Of a stretch of 64,000 nucleotides of DNA, positions 1 through 11,875 are shown one piece after another (the stretch's first letter is position 1; each line of letters opens with the position of its first letter). Made by a program: the position numbers and the translations under genes. The stretch is from Eledone cirrhosa (Eukaryota; Mollusca; Cephalopoda; Octopoda; Eledonidae): assembly GCA_964016885.1 (NCBI GenBank), contig OZ024749.1, positions 27,545,872 through 27,609,871 on the forward strand. Reading direction: 5' to 3'. A model generated the notes under the pieces. The model was not told the DNA's origin and made no database searches. It saw only the letters and a program-made list of their open reading frames with translations.

Positions 1-1080
1 AACGGCCCCATCCCTTCACCAGAGTCGACTTCGCTAAAGGTACCCCAAGAACCAGGTGGTGGTGTTAAACCAGACAACCGATTCAATCTACAAACCAAGT
101 AGAGGTACAGCATAGAGACGGAACAAGAAATTTGATCTTATGCTCTAATGATTCTGTCCGACGAAGATGGTAGTTTAGCACGATGAATCAACAGAATGTT
201 ATGTACCAATCGTGTTGATCAGCCATGACACAGCAGACCTTATCATCAAAGGCATTCCAACGGACACCACATTTTTCAGTGTGTCATATACTTCACATAT
301 CCTTTACTTTACAGTTCAAAATAGAAATTTTTCGAATAAGAAAATATATATAGTCCAATTTAGGTTTACTTTGGCTTCTTCACTGGCCTCTAGACGAAAA
401 AAAGTAGTCACTACATCCCATGATTTAGGTACAAGACTAGAAATTAAATGGGAGGTGTGCGAGCGGGGAGGGGGAAAGGGATTGTTATACTGATTGTTAT
501 AACCGGAATTTATGTCGGCACCAGAGGGATAACTGTGAAGGTCGATCGTAGAACGTAAAGGGCTGAAAACAAATACCGCAAGGCATTTTCTCCTGCCAAC
601 ACACCAGGGTATTGAAGAACAGTACAAATATAAAATACAAATACCAGGGTGTGGACAATTTATCGAATAATGGGAGATTTTTCGCTTTAGATGTACAAAA
701 CAGAATTCAATAAGGCGAAAGTGAATATTCACTTTTTGATTTCTTTTTATTTATTATTAATCGAAAGATTTGTAAAAAGAATTTTTTTGAATGAATGAAT
801 TATTTGGAATTTTTTTTCTCCTTCACAACTGATTGTTTATTTGCCGCCCACCAATAAATTAGATCCAGAAAGCAAATTGGTTACGAGTCCCAGAAAAGAA
901 TCGGTTTTCGTTTTGACATTTTTTCTTTTCACTTTAACTCACTTTATTTTAATTTTAAATACCATTACCGAATAATGATTGCTAGCTTTAGAATAAATAA
1001 ATAAACAAGACAAATAAGAAGTGGGAAATAGTTATTAGTCGCTTGACTGGGTAATTGCACCTGGGAATGCATATATATAT
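1..1080. other. AT-rich intergenic DNA, nothing recognised
   Basis: There is no convincing coding potential, tRNA or known repeat. The short open frames here lack domain character. Confidence 0.5.
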
Positions 1081-1084
1081 ATAT

Positions 1085-1272
1085 AGGGCGGTGCCCCAGC
1101 ATGACCTCAGCCGGATGGCTGGAACAGGTAAAAGAGTATATATATCGACAGTCGGTTGACAAGATCCCAGACTTCGTTCGCATAATGAGTGGAGTGAAGC
1201 TGGTCAAATCGGACCGAGGGAACAATGTTTCCGTTGGTCTTTCCAATTGCTAATACTATCTGTCGGTCGCAA
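1085..1272 (-). mobile_element. tRNA-derived SINE (type D), antisense
   Basis: Reading the minus strand, the block CGACCGACAGATAGTATTAG, then GGAAAGACCAACGG and ATTGTTCCCTCGGTCC, matches the copy at 14880-14941. The tail after a TA run matches 14611-14662. The tRNA-like head is missing. Confidence 0.7.
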
Positions 1273-1324
1273 GGAAAACAGGCACACATATATAATCTAC
1301 CTATATAAACAGTTAGAAAAACGG

Positions 1325-1363
<39 letters not shown>

Positions 1364-1999
1364 AATGAAAGGTATAGAAAACATTGTAGCAAAAAGCTAT
1401 ATATATAGCATACATACAGATAAGAGACAAACACTATTCTATGATCTACTACAAGAAATCTTTTCATATAGAGCTTCTTGTGACATTGTGCGTAAATTGT
1501 AAGAAAACGCAAAATATTTTGTTCGATTCACCGAATTCATTAAATGTAAACATGTTAGAGTTAGTGTTAAGTTACCACGTCAGCTTGTATGTGTGTGTGT
1601 ATGTATATATATATATATTGATTGATTGAAATACCTCCCAAACTAAAAGCGGTGTTTAAAAGTACATTGTTGATAAAATTAATATCGATCTAGTTTATAT
1701 AAATGTATATATTTCAAACACTTATTAACTGTTTTAGAGAGACGAGTTATATATATACACACATGCTCCTAGTTTTTATTTGATGGATGCATATAAAGAT
1801 CTGTTCGTATTTTGTGTGTTGAGGGTTTTTTTAAACTAAAAGTTGAGGTATATATAAGACATAAGAAATATTAATATAAAAGCGAGATTGTAGTATAATG
1901 GGGAGAGAAATATAGAAAAATGGGTAAAATCTTACCACAGTTGTGATCTCAATCATAGTTAGAAGTTTGATACTAAACCGCGCTGTGTTAAATGAAGAG
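1273..1999. other. AT-rich intergenic DNA with short CA/TA microsatellites
   Basis: CA and TA runs occur at 1324-1362 and 1588-1618. No gene or element is recognised. Confidence 0.5.
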
Positions 2000-2420
2000 T
2001 ATATGTGAAAATAATAGAGAACTGAAGAAAGGCGTTGGACAGCGTGGGGTTTTATAGCGCCCAATAGAGAGTGAGAGAGGTAATTGAAAGAGATAAGCTG
2101 AGAGAGGGGGAGAAATAGAATAAAGAAGGAGGATGGAGATGATGAGCTTAAAAGAGAAAAAGAATGGAAAAGAGTAATGAGCAAGTGAATGAGTAAAAAT
2201 ACTGCGGAAAAGAGAGAGTGAGTGAGGGTGTGAGAAAAGGTCAAAGTGAGAGGGAAAAAAAAGGATGCGATAGGAGAAGGTAGAGATAGGAGTAGAACGT
2301 GAAGGGGATGGATAGAATAACAAGTAAATAAACAAAGTGAGGGGGATTGAGAGTGTTTGTGTGTGTAGTAAGAGGGGGAGAAATAAGAGTGAAGGTAGGA
2401 GGAAGTTTGTACGGGTGTCC
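2000..2420. repeat. Purine-rich (GA) tract
   Basis: About 400 bp are strongly purine-biased on the + strand, with many GAGAGTGAGTGAGGG-like words. The minus-strand open frames rich in Ser/Leu/Phe are artefacts of this bias. Confidence 0.7.
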
Positions 2421-2762
2421 ATAATTGACAGAATCATAACCAAGGAACGTCTTCTGCATGAAAACTTAACAATAAAGAGGGAAACGCGTGGTAAATTAAG
2501 CCAAGGACCTTTAATTAATTAAAATTACAGTCCATTTTTTATAAATGTCGAATTCCTGTAAGAATGAAAGCTGGGGAGATGCAATTAACTAAATAAAGAA
2601 TGCGGTGAGGAATGAGTTTGTACAGTAACAGCTGAACATATTTCGGTTAGTTTACTATTAAGTTTTCATGCAGCGGGTGTACTTGTCTAATATATTAATT
2701 TTTTTTTACAATCATTATTTAAAGTTAATTGGACAATATATATATTTAAATATACATACACT

Positions 2763-2809
2763 TTTTGATGAGTTGTAGTGCACCTGAGCACTGTACACAA
2801 TATTTCATT
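2763..2809 (+). mobile_element. 3' end fragment of the 31.4-kb LINE family
   Basis: TGATGAGTTGTAGTGCACC followed by GAGCACTGTACACAAT and TTTCATT matches the 3' terminus of the LINE at 31400-33345. Confidence 0.75.
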
Positions 2810-2810
2810 C

Positions 2811-3101
2811 CGCCGAGGTTTACTTTGCCTTTCATCCTTACGGGGTCGATAAAATAAAGTACCAGTAATGCACTGGTTAATTGCTGGCCTTGTGCCTAAA
2901 GTAGAAACAATTATATAATTTAATTGTTTCTATTTTTAGGTACAAGGCCAGCAATAATCCAGTACATTACTGGTACTTTATTTTATCGACCCCGTAAGGA
3001 TGAAAGGCAAAGTTAACCTCGGCGGGATTTGAACTCAGATCATAAAGGGACGTAACTCTATGCTTCAAAGCATGGTGTCCGACTCTCTACCGATACTGCC
3101 A
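2811..3101. repeat. Two SINE-A copies head-to-head as an inverted repeat
   Basis: 2811-2914 is the 3' half of SINE-A on the + strand, ending GTAGAAACAATTAT. 2922-3101 is a longer antisense copy with B-box-like GAACTCAGATC. The arms 2811-2914 and 2922-3026 are nearly complementary and could form a hairpin of about 100 bp. Confidence 0.85.
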
Positions 3102-3121
3102 AATTTAATGCATTCTCACAA

Positions 3122-3275
3122 ATGTTTGATTGGCGGCGAATTGGCAGAATCGTTAGAACATTGGATAGAATGTTTTGCGGTATTCGTTCCTGCTCACTTC
3201 ACTGCAGTCTGAGTTCAAATCCTTTTGAGGTCTATAAAAAAAGTACCAGTCCAATACTGGGTCGTTTTCTTTCTA
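3122..3275 (+). mobile_element. Diverged SINE-A copy
   Basis: GGCGAATTGGCAGAATCGTT, TGAGTTCAAATCC and AAAGTACCAGTCCAATACTGG follow the SINE-A layout in order. Confidence 0.65.
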
Positions 3276-3527
3276 ATACACAGAAAAAATTCTCTAAAAA
3301 AAATATGATGTATTCAAACCTAGTGAGGTAGTAGGCTCTACCCGACATTCTAACAACTGTCAAATTCGCCGCTTCGTCTACCTCAAGTCCAAATGGCTAA
3401 ACGGTAAGTAAGTATATGGGGTTATCTCTACAATAGCCCTGGACAACCTCACCAGCTTCTTTTATGTTCTTTTATGTTTTCACGCCACTCAGTAAATACA
3501 TACAACATATAGAAAGAACAGGCATGG

Positions 3528-3690
3528 TTGAAGATTGTGGATTGTCAGAGTCGTTAGGGGCATTGGATTAAAAACGCCCCGGTATCTGTTCTGGCTCACC
3601 GCACTTTGAAGTTGAAATCCCACAAAGATCAACTTTACTTTCCATTCTTAATGTACCAGTCTAGTACTGGTGGTCAATGCCCCCCCCCCT
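3528..3690 (+). mobile_element. Diverged SINE-A copy
   Basis: GGATTGTCAGAGTCGTTAGG, a B-box-like GTTGAAATCCCAC and a CCAGTCTAGTACTGG end are recognisable. Confidence 0.6.
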
Positions 3691-3699
3691 CTCTTTTTC

Positions 3700-4800
3700 G
3701 TCGTTTGAAGATCTGGTAACCACGGTTAGAATATGCTTTACTGATGAAATCTCATGAGACAGAAATAACATTCCATATTGTTTAATTAATGTTGATTAAT
3801 TAAAATATCGGATTTGTCTCCTCTTGCCCTACATTTTAAAATTTATTTTATCGTGATTAATCAATTAAGTTTCAACTACATCAAGTATGCTGGTAGGGTC
3901 ACTTTAGTATCTTTTTAAAATAGTTGTTACAAACTTTTTATTGTAGCAATTTAGATACATAGATAGGTTTAGAATATTTAGTCAAGCATTCAGAAAAAGA
4001 AAGCAGTATTGGAAAAGACTATAAATGCCATAAAAGAAAAAGGAGAAAAAGAACAAGGACTATTAGTCAAAAAAAGAAAGAAAGAAAGGGAGGAAGGGAA
4101 AAGGTGACAGACTCTGTTTCGGCTGTGCTCCGCGGACAAAAATGACAAAGGCATTTCCACGGATAATGGCCAGCGACACCCGCTGCAATAGTCACCTCTT
4201 ATGGATAGCTTGAACCCTTTCACTGTAATAAGATGTTAAAAAGACGACGTTAGACGACGTTGATTTGCTAGACATGGCTGATAGATCTTCCTCAAATTAT
4301 ATACACCACACATCAGCTTAAAACGAAAAAAAAAAAAAAAATCTTCAAATGATCATCTAACTAAACTATAATAAAGTAAGGAGCGCGGGACTGCATATGG
4401 TTTATAATTTTTTATCCCATTAGTAAAATAAGTTGGATTACTTTGAATAAATAATTAATGAATATTACATAATTTATCTACTAAATTTCGTGGCTGTTGA
4501 TTAAATATATTTTGTTTATTTAAAGATTCACTTCTTTAAAATTTCTGAATTGTCAACACTTCCGGTTGGCCATAGCTTAAATAAACATACTAATTTTCTG
4601 TCACTAATTTTCTCCTAATGAGGTTTATATATAATATCGTCATTTTTAATGTATCATGGATTACGTTACTGATTAAATAAGACAGTGTAACGCAGTCTTC
4701 GTTCAATTTCTATGTATTATATATTGTCAATTACGATTTTATTTGATGTATCATATCTACATGTATATATATATATATACCTGCGTATAATATCAATATA
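3700..4800. other. AT-rich intergenic DNA, nothing recognised
   Basis: There is a purine-rich patch at about 3990-4110 and an A-run near 4327. No supported gene. Confidence 0.5.
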
Positions 4801-4810
4801 CACACTACAC

Positions 4811-4854
4811 ATGCTAGCAGAAAACCACCCGAAGGGTGGTTTTTCTGCTAGCAC
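4811..4854. repeat. Short perfect hairpin
   Basis: TGCTAGCAGAAAACCACCC and GGGTGGTTTTTCTGCTAGCA face each other across a GAA loop, with only one extra T in the right arm. It may be the tip of a foldback element. Confidence 0.75.
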
Positions 4855-4859
4855 ATTTT

Positions 4860-5341
4860 ATAATATCGTTCTAAATCAGGCATGGTCAACCTTTTTCGAG
4901 CTACTATTTCTAGCGAATTCAGTGACTACGTAGAGGCTCCGTCGTTGACTCATGGTCAATGGAAGAAGTAAGTATTCTGTCAGCCGAACAAGCAAGCAGA
5001 TATCGATTGATCGATCGATCAAAGATGCTGGTGGAGGGGTGGAAGAGGCTCCAAACCGTTGCTCAACCTGCTAGAAAAAGCAGCCAAATCACGTCATCGT
5101 TGTCTTATAAAAGGAAGAAACACATTATAACGGCGTGGTGTGATCTTTGGATTACCATAAATGGGAGCAAAAGTCGGGATGGTCATGACTGGAATACCTT
5201 TGACCTACTGAAACAGGCACCAAGTGTCACGATTGAACATGAATTTTTTTTTACTGATCGAAGTAAACAAACATGCGCAAGGATTACCCCCCATCCCACA
5301 CCCACCCATATCGATCTCAATGAAAGGGGATCATAGCGATC
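4860..5341. repeat. Dispersed repeat family E fragment
   Basis: GCTAGAAAAAGCAGCCAAATC at 5069 and GGATGGTCATGACTGGAAT at 5178 recur at 42885-42905 and 43328-43347. This is a diverged interspersed repeat of unknown class; no domain is seen in its open frame. Confidence 0.5.
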
Positions 5342-5848
5342 GAATTCACGGCATACATCAAAACGGCCGGTCTGAAAAGTGAAACTAATTTTTGACAGTT
5401 ACGTACACTCACTCATCTGAATAGATTTGTGTATATATAGTCCTGCATAAACTTCGAGATGACTATAATGCAGACACACGCAATTGTATGGATTTCTTAA
5501 TATATATATATATATGTGTGGGTGTGTATATGTGTGTATATATATGTGTGTGTGTATGTATATATATATATATATGTGTGTTTGTATATATATATATATG
5601 TGTTTGTATATATATATGTATGTGTGTTTGTATATATATATGTGTTTGTATATATATATGTGTGTATATGTGTACATATACACACATATATATGTTGTAC
5701 ATGTGTATATACATCTATAAGTTTGTGGATGTGTGTAAAAAAATATCACGTATTCACAATCCAAATTGAAAATAATGACGTGCGTAATTGTCAAAAATTA
5801 GTTTCACTTTTAAGACCGGCCGTTTTGACGTATGCCCGAATTCACAAC
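5342..5848. mobile_element. Foldback element with ~64-bp inverted ends and TG/TA core
   Basis: 5342-5404 is the inverted match of 5783-5848, with AAAACGGCCGGTCT and AAGTGAAACTAATTTTTGAC conserved in both. The roughly 380 bp between them are mostly (TGTA)n/(TA)n microsatellite (5499-5710). No transposase is present. Confidence 0.75.
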
Positions 5849-5889
5849 AAGGAGATGTGTGTTCGAGTACAACCTGATATACGTTTCTT

Positions 5890-6180
5890 TCATATGCGTT
5901 GTTGTTGTTGTTGTTTAGTCTCAGATCAGTCCAAATCGTCCTATGTTCAAGGCCATTCTGAACGTGACCATCCCGTGTTTGTTTTTCTAACGTTCTGTAT
6001 CTAGGACTACATTATTTCGTGTATCTTTTCTTTATTTTTTAAGACAGTGGGGTGTAATGTGAATGAGATTGAACTGCTATTTCTTGTAGATCGTATGCAT
6101 TACTGTTGTTGTTGCTATTGCTATGGCTAGTGTTGTTTTGCCTCAGATCAAACCTTGGCAATCAGACATATAATCAAATG
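5890..6180. repeat. Dispersed repeat family E fragment
   Basis: (TTG)n followed by TTTAGTCTCAGATCAGTCC, and again TTGCCTCAGATCAAACC, resembles 45880-45990, where (TTG)n precedes TTTAACCC and a CAGTCCTGATCAAAG phrase. Confidence 0.4.
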
Positions 6181-6189
6181 CACCCCAGC

Positions 6190-6480
6190 CGTAGCAAGTA
6201 TATAGACTGCACTCCTGTACATGGGTTTAACTACCTTCACAAGCCATTCATCTATTCCTAGCTTCCTGGGTGACTACCACATTACAGAACATGGGCTTCT
6301 ATCACAGACTTTTTCTCAGTCAATAGATGATACTTTAAGGAGCTTAGAATTAGCTAAATACTTCTCCAACATTTGTCTCACTATGAAGATAGCATCAGTA
6401 GTGCTTCTCCCAGGCATAAAGCCAAATTACAAAATTGCATCTCAAGATTAATTCTATCCCTAATCAACTTTGCTACCACT
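6190..6480 (-). pseudogene. LINE (PHD-finger family) reverse transcriptase fragment, antisense
   Basis: Read on the minus strand this matches the 39970-40309 part of the LINE at 39820-41397, covering MQFGF...KSTTDA, the EKAFD motif and the following [13 protein letters not shown] region. It is heavily decayed, with multiple frame breaks. Confidence 0.7.
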
Positions 6481-7037
6481 ATTTCACTAAACTTCATAGC
6501 TTGATATAATAATTTTATAACTGTAATTACTTGCCTCTTGTGTATCCAGTTTTAAACTTACCTATAAGTTAAATAAGCTAAAGCTTAGGGCCACACACCC
6601 TTGGGGGCCTCATTTTTAAAAACACCATTCTATTTTATCATTAGTTTTTATACTTTAAAGACTTAGCCATGTGTACTCTTTTTGAAACTATCATATATTA
6701 GAGATCATACCGCCCAGCCTGTTTTCCCTTTTCTCCCTTCTTACCTGTTCTACACCTCAGTGTCCTTTGTTTGTACCTTGGACAACAGTCCTTACTCTTT
6801 TCTGTTTTACTATTTCTCTCCTTTCTATATTTTTCTTCTTTGGCTAAGCCCTTGCGCACTCTGCATTTGTGTAATTTGCCTAAAGACATAACTTGTCTCT
6901 ACCTGTTTTGTTATGTCCCTAAGTGCACTGGAATGAATGGTATTGACCTTAATGCACTGAAACCATAGTGATTTCCAGAGTTTGACCGAGGAGATGGGGT
7001 TGTTTGTCCATCTTTCCATTGTCATTGTCCTGTGCGC

Positions 7038-7045
7038 TCCCTATT

Positions 7046-7087
<42 letters not shown>

Positions 7088-7120
7088 TCATCATCATCAT
7101 CATCATATATATATATATGT
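7038..7120. repeat. (TA)n and (ATC)n microsatellites
   Basis: An uninterrupted TA run at 7050-7084 is followed by (ATC)n and another TA run. Confidence 0.95.
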
Positions 7121-7124
7121 ATGT

Positions 7125-7380
7125 AAAAGGTAAACAGAAATAACAACATAATCGGTACAGTATATGGAAGGTATATATTAGGTTAACGCTTGATATAGCA
7201 GGAAGAGGGTCTTAACGTTTCGGACGCTAGTCCTTCATCGGAAAAAAGAATGAGAAATAAAATAGATTGAGGGGACGGGCGGGATGGAATTGGAAAAAGT
7301 GTCTTTAGATAAAAATAACAGGTCCATTCATGTTGACATCTCTTGCAAATATATACAACATAGATAACAATCAAATTTTT
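7125..7380 (-). mobile_element. Penelope-like terminal fragment with hammerhead-like core, antisense
   Basis: It is the inverted, diverged counterpart of 61795-62035. On the minus strand CCGATGA (7235-7241), a potential stem and GAAA (7218-7221) resemble a hammerhead ribozyme core with one core substitution (U4 to C). Assignment to a Penelope-like terminal repeat is inference from this motif. Confidence 0.5.
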
Positions 7381-7565
7381 GTTTAATGCATTTAATTGCT
7401 AATGATCGTTTCTTCCAGTCATAGGTCTGGAATCATCGCAGCATATACAATGTTAAAACAAATAAATTCCTAATCCCAAATTGATTCTCAAATGTTTAGA
7501 AAAGAATAATGGAAGAATTGTGTCATTTGATGAAAACATTATGTATACAGGGCTGATACTGCACT

Positions 7566-7627
7566 GTGTGTGTGTGTGTGTGGTGGTGGTGGTGGTGGTG
7601 GTGGTGTGTGTGTGTGGGGGGGGGGAC
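7566..7627. repeat. (TG)n/(GTG)n microsatellite and G-run
   Basis: TG repeats, then GTG repeats, then ten Gs. Confidence 0.95.
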
Positions 7628-7794
7628 CAGATGTCAATGTCTGGCTATGTGTGAGAAACAATTGATCAGCATTAAAAAATTGTTACAATGCTACTCCTAT
7701 CACGCTGAATCCGGAGATAAAAGCACCAATCACCAACCAGCAGAAAATCTTATCTTCCTTTAAGGTACGAAACTTTAGAGTTGTCACAATCAAC

Positions 7795-8025
7795 ACTGAC
7801 TCTCTTGATCTTCTCATACTATCTCTCATGACACTCTTTCTCTCTCTTCTCACACACACTATACCTCTCTCTCTTCTAATATTATCTCTCATGACACTCT
7901 TTCTCTCTCACAATCTCCCTCTTCCAGACACACTGTCTCTTTCCCTATCTCCCTTTATCTCTCTCTCCCTATCTTCCTCTTTTTCTCGCCCCCCCCCTCT
8001 CTCTCACACACATATACAAAATGTC
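7795..8025. repeat. Pyrimidine-rich (CT) tract
   Basis: CTCTTTCTCTCT-like repeats occur with two related ~55-bp units containing ATCTCTCATGACACTC at 7822 and 7886. Confidence 0.8.
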
Positions 8026-8094
8026 TTACAACTATGAATTGCAGATTTGATTTCTAGATATGTGAGAAGGTAGGTGGTTATGTAGAGTAGCTGG

Positions 8095-8127
8095 GTGTGT
8101 TTGTGGGTGCATGTGTTAGGTGGGTGG

Positions 8128-8158
<31 letters not shown>

Positions 8159-8388
8159 TGTTAGTATGTATGTATGTATGTATGTATCTATGGATGTATG
8201 TATCTATGTATATATGTATGTATGTATCTATGTATGAATATGTATATTATTATTGTTGTTGTCGTTATTATTATTATTGCTATTATTATTATTATTATTA
8301 TTGTTATTAATGTATGTGTGTGTGTATACGTGTGTGTGTATGTGTATGTATGTATATATGTATGTATGTATATATATATATATATTTT

Positions 8389-8424
<36 letters not shown>

Positions 8425-8780
8425 TTTTTTTTTTCTTCTCGTGCAATGGCCATACTCGATAACGAGGGGGCAGCCATCATCTATGTATGTATGTATGTAT
8501 GTATGTACGTATGTATGTATGTATGTACGTATGTATATAGATAAACAGGTGGATATACAGACAGGTAGATAAGTGGGTATGTAGTTAGTTAGGTAAAATA
8601 TATAGGTAGGTGGGTAGGTAGATAGGCGGGTAGATAGGTAGATAGATAAGTAGGTAGGTAAGTAAGTAGATATAAAGATAGGTAGGTAGGTAGCTAGGTA
8701 GGCAGGTAGATAGATAAATAGGTAGATTGATAGGTAGGTAGATAGATAGGTCAGTTAATGTTACAGAGAATGAAGTGAAT
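8095..8780. repeat. Compound tetra-/trinucleotide microsatellite block
   Basis: (GTAT)n at 8128-8240, (TTA)n at 8245-8310 and 8395-8425, (GTAT)n at 8483-8540, then (GGTA/GATA)n to 8760. Confidence 0.95.
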
Positions 8781-8995
8781 AAATTTATCTAAAGTCAATA
8801 AAGTAGACATTCCTGTGTTATGGAGGAGTGTTTAATGGTGTAACCAGTGTTTGTTCAATTATGAAGAAAAGTAGCCGGACACAGAGAAACCAGCCATTAA
8901 CTGATGATGATCATGATGATGATGATGTTGTTGGTATATACTCATACACTCACACATACACACATACATAGGCACTCATGCACACACTGATGAGA

Positions 8996-9341
8996 TATCA
9001 TCATCATCATCATCATCATTTTACGTCCGCTTTTTCCCTGCTTGCAAGGGTGGGACGGGAACTGATTCTGGCTTGATTTCTACAGCTGGATGCCCTTCCT
9101 AACACCAACCTCATTTACAGTGAGTGCTGGGTGCTTTTTTGTCATGGCACCTCCACGACCACTTTGCAGTGGAATGATATGGACCCCAGTCCTATCATCT
9201 CATTTCTACAGCTGAGTAAACTGGAGCAATGTGAAATAAAGTGTCTTGCTCAAGGACACAACACATCACCCGGTCTGAGAATTGAACTCACAACCTTTTG
9301 ATTGTAAGGCCAATGCTCTAACCACTAAGCCATGTGCCTCC
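8996..9341 (-). mobile_element. Full-length tRNA-derived SINE (type B), antisense
   Basis: On the minus strand it begins GGAGGCACATGGCTTAGTGG (A-box-like), has GGTTGTGAGTTCAATTCTC (B-box-like), the SINE body with GCAAGACACTTTATTTCACA, and ends GTAAAATGATGATGATGATG. The same order is seen at 37890-38220 and in the fragment at 29051-29208. Confidence 0.88.
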
Positions 9342-9689
9342 AATATATATATATATATATATACACTTACACACACACATACAAAAACATGCACACATGT
9401 GGTGGTGTTGATTATGATCGTGAGGATTATACATATATACTCACACACAAAGACACGCATACAAAACACATACACAAATACATACACACATACTTATGCA
9501 CACACAGTTTATTTCTCTCCACCCCATGGGAAATAATAACGTTAGGGAGACAATAGTATGCAAAGGGAAGCCACATACATCCATGCACATGCATGTCTCT
9601 TGGCAAGCTTGCTGAATGCTTAAGTCATTGTCAGGCAGCCCAGGATATGACGGGCTGTCCTACTTACTTGTCACATTTACATATTGCAT

Positions 9690-9845
9690 AAATATGTAAG
9701 TTGGTAGTTAGGTAGGTAGATTGGTATGTTAGTAATTTGGTAGGTAGATAGGTATATAAGTTGGTAGGTTGGTAAGGTAGGCTGATAGATAGGTTGGTAT
9801 GTTGGTAAGTTAGTATGTAGGTAGGTTGGTGGGTAGGTAAGTAGT
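9690..9845. repeat. (GGTA)-type degenerate microsatellite
   Basis: Interrupted GGTAGGTAGATTGGTA-like repeats. Confidence 0.85.
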
Positions 9846-9985
9846 ACTGGTACTTTATTTTATTGACTCTGTAAGCGAACCTCAGTGGGATTTGAACTCA
9901 GAATGTGAAGGGACATAACTCTACACTGCAAAGTATGTTGTCCAACGCTCTACTGATTCTGCCAATCCACCGTTCTTGCCTATCA
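9845..9985 (-). mobile_element. SINE-A copy, antisense
   Basis: TACTGGTACTTTATTTTAT, GGGATTTGAACTCAGA and a CTGCCAATCCACCG end are the complement of SINE-A. Confidence 0.8.
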
Positions 9986-10201
9986 ATAACAATAAAAAAC
10001 AATAATGGTTAATTAATTGGAAAAAAAAGTCAATACCATTTAATCAGCAAATTGGCTGATATTGATTAAGGATAAAGATCCCATGACTCCTTGTGGAGTC
10101 GTAGAGGCACCATCAAACGATGTGTCTAGGGCACTGTTAAACCTGGCGGAGCCCAACCCTCTCCAGGTCTGAACACAGATGATTTTTTTCTATAGAGGAA
10201 G

Positions 10202-10365
10202 AATTGACCCAAGTACTGCACTGGTACTTTATTTTATCGACGTCGAAAGGATGAAAGGCAAAGTTGTCCATGGCGGTATTTGAACTCAGAGCTCATAATC
10301 AGGTGGGACGAATATAATAAAGCATTCTATCTGATGCCTTATTGATTATCTGCCGATTAATCAGT
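10202..10365 (-). mobile_element. Diverged SINE-A copy, antisense
   Basis: CACTGGTACTTTATTTTATC, GGATGAAAGGCAAAGTTG and ATTTGAACTCAGAGC follow the antisense SINE-A order. Confidence 0.7.
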
Positions 10366-10497
10366 GCAGTCTTAGTACATTAAGTCATACTTAATTACTA
10401 ATGACAGCTGTGGTTATCCTTATCATTACAAGACTTGTTCAAAATACATGGATAAATATATTGTTGATTTGCTGCTTCTGTCTCAGGTTGTTGTCAT

Positions 10498-10690
10498 TTG
10501 CCTGATTGAGATCAGTGATCAGAGATCAGAGATCAGTGATCAGATATTCAGTGATCAGAGATCAATGAACAGTGACCAGAGATTAGAGATCAGAGATCAG
10601 TGATCAGTGATCAGAGATCAGAGATCAGTGATTAGTGATAAGTCATCAGTGGTCAGTTATCAGAGATCCATGCTCAGTGATCAGTTTCCA
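10498..10690. repeat. GATCAGA/GATCAGT minisatellite
   Basis: Seven- to eight-base words GATCAGA and GATCAGTG are repeated over twenty times with point changes, so GATC sites are very dense. Confidence 0.92.
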
Positions 10691-10879
10691 AAGCACACCA
10701 TGAGGCGGTCAACAAATAAAATATGGACTTCACACACCCTAATCTCATTACTGTGAGCTGGTTACAATGCCAGGTGGACATCACATAATAGCAGCTGTCT
10801 GATATGCAAAAAGAAGAAGAATTATCATGATGATGATCATCATCATTGTTGTTTGACTGTAGTAGCAGACAGTATCAAT

Positions 10880-11335
10880 CATCCTCCACCCCCTACAGCT
10901 TTCATAATCAATTGTGGTCCATGGTAGAAGGATTAGCCATCAGCAATATATGAAAGTCTGGATGGAATTTGAACTGAGAAAATCAAACTGCTTGAACAGT
11001 AACCACAAGGTATCTTGTCCAACGGTTTAACATTCACATCAATCCTCCTCCATTTTGTAGACTTCGAAGGGATGGAAGGCACAGCTAACCTCAGTAGGAT
11101 TTGAATTCAGAAAGCAAAGTATTGTAACAAACACCACAAGCTATTTTATCTGATATTTTAACAATTCTACCAATTCACTGCTGTGAGTTGGCACATAGTT
11201 TTAGCAACCCCCCAAAAAAGGGATGGACCTCAGCCAGAACTGAACTCAGAAGATTGAGATCCAGAAAGAAATACCACAATATTCTGTCCAATGTTGTAAT
11301 GGCTCTGCTAATTTACTACATTGATGGACATAGCG
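10880..11335 (-). mobile_element. Three old SINE-A-like relics, antisense
   Basis: GAATTTGAACTGAGAAAATC (10967), GGATTTGAATTCAGAAAG (11096) and AACTGAACTCAGAAG (11239) are antisense B-box regions, each followed by a TTGTCCAA or CTGTCCAATG phrase as in SINE-A. Confidence 0.5.
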
Positions 11336-11875
11336 ATTGTTGATTGATTGCAACTGGTGTGTCCTGATAAGCTCTGCAGGTATACAAAATGGGATGGTTG
11401 TACAATAGGAACAAAAGAATGACTTGATAACATGTTGAGAAATCAAACAAGATCACAGATCAATAGCCAATATTCAAAGCCTTACAAACTGTAGCTGTCA
11501 TAAACAAACAGCCTCTAAAGTTGAGTAATGTAATTAAATAATTAATAAATGCCTAATTAATCTGTGATAAAAGTTATGAAAAATGATAGGAACAATATGT
11601 TTTTATTTTATTTTTTCATTCTGCTATCTGTTATATAAATACCAATCAAAATATTAACACCGCACCTTATTTAACATACAATCTGTAAATATATAGAACA
11701 GAACAAACACAGTAACATGAAAAGATGAGAGCAAAATAGATTAATATGTAAATGTTTACATGAAGCTCAATAATTAATCAATATTTTTTTAATAATTGTT
11801 AACACTTCCAGTGATACAACATTCAATTTTATGGGCGGAGGGGTGAAAGGGGCAAAATTAAAAGCTGACAAGCAT

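Noticed and set aside
9300..9341. tRNA-like sequences with A and B boxes (also at 14744, 23546, 29051, 38160)
   Set aside because: They continue into SINE bodies and do not fold as complete tRNAs with an acceptor stem, so they are SINE heads and not tRNA genes.
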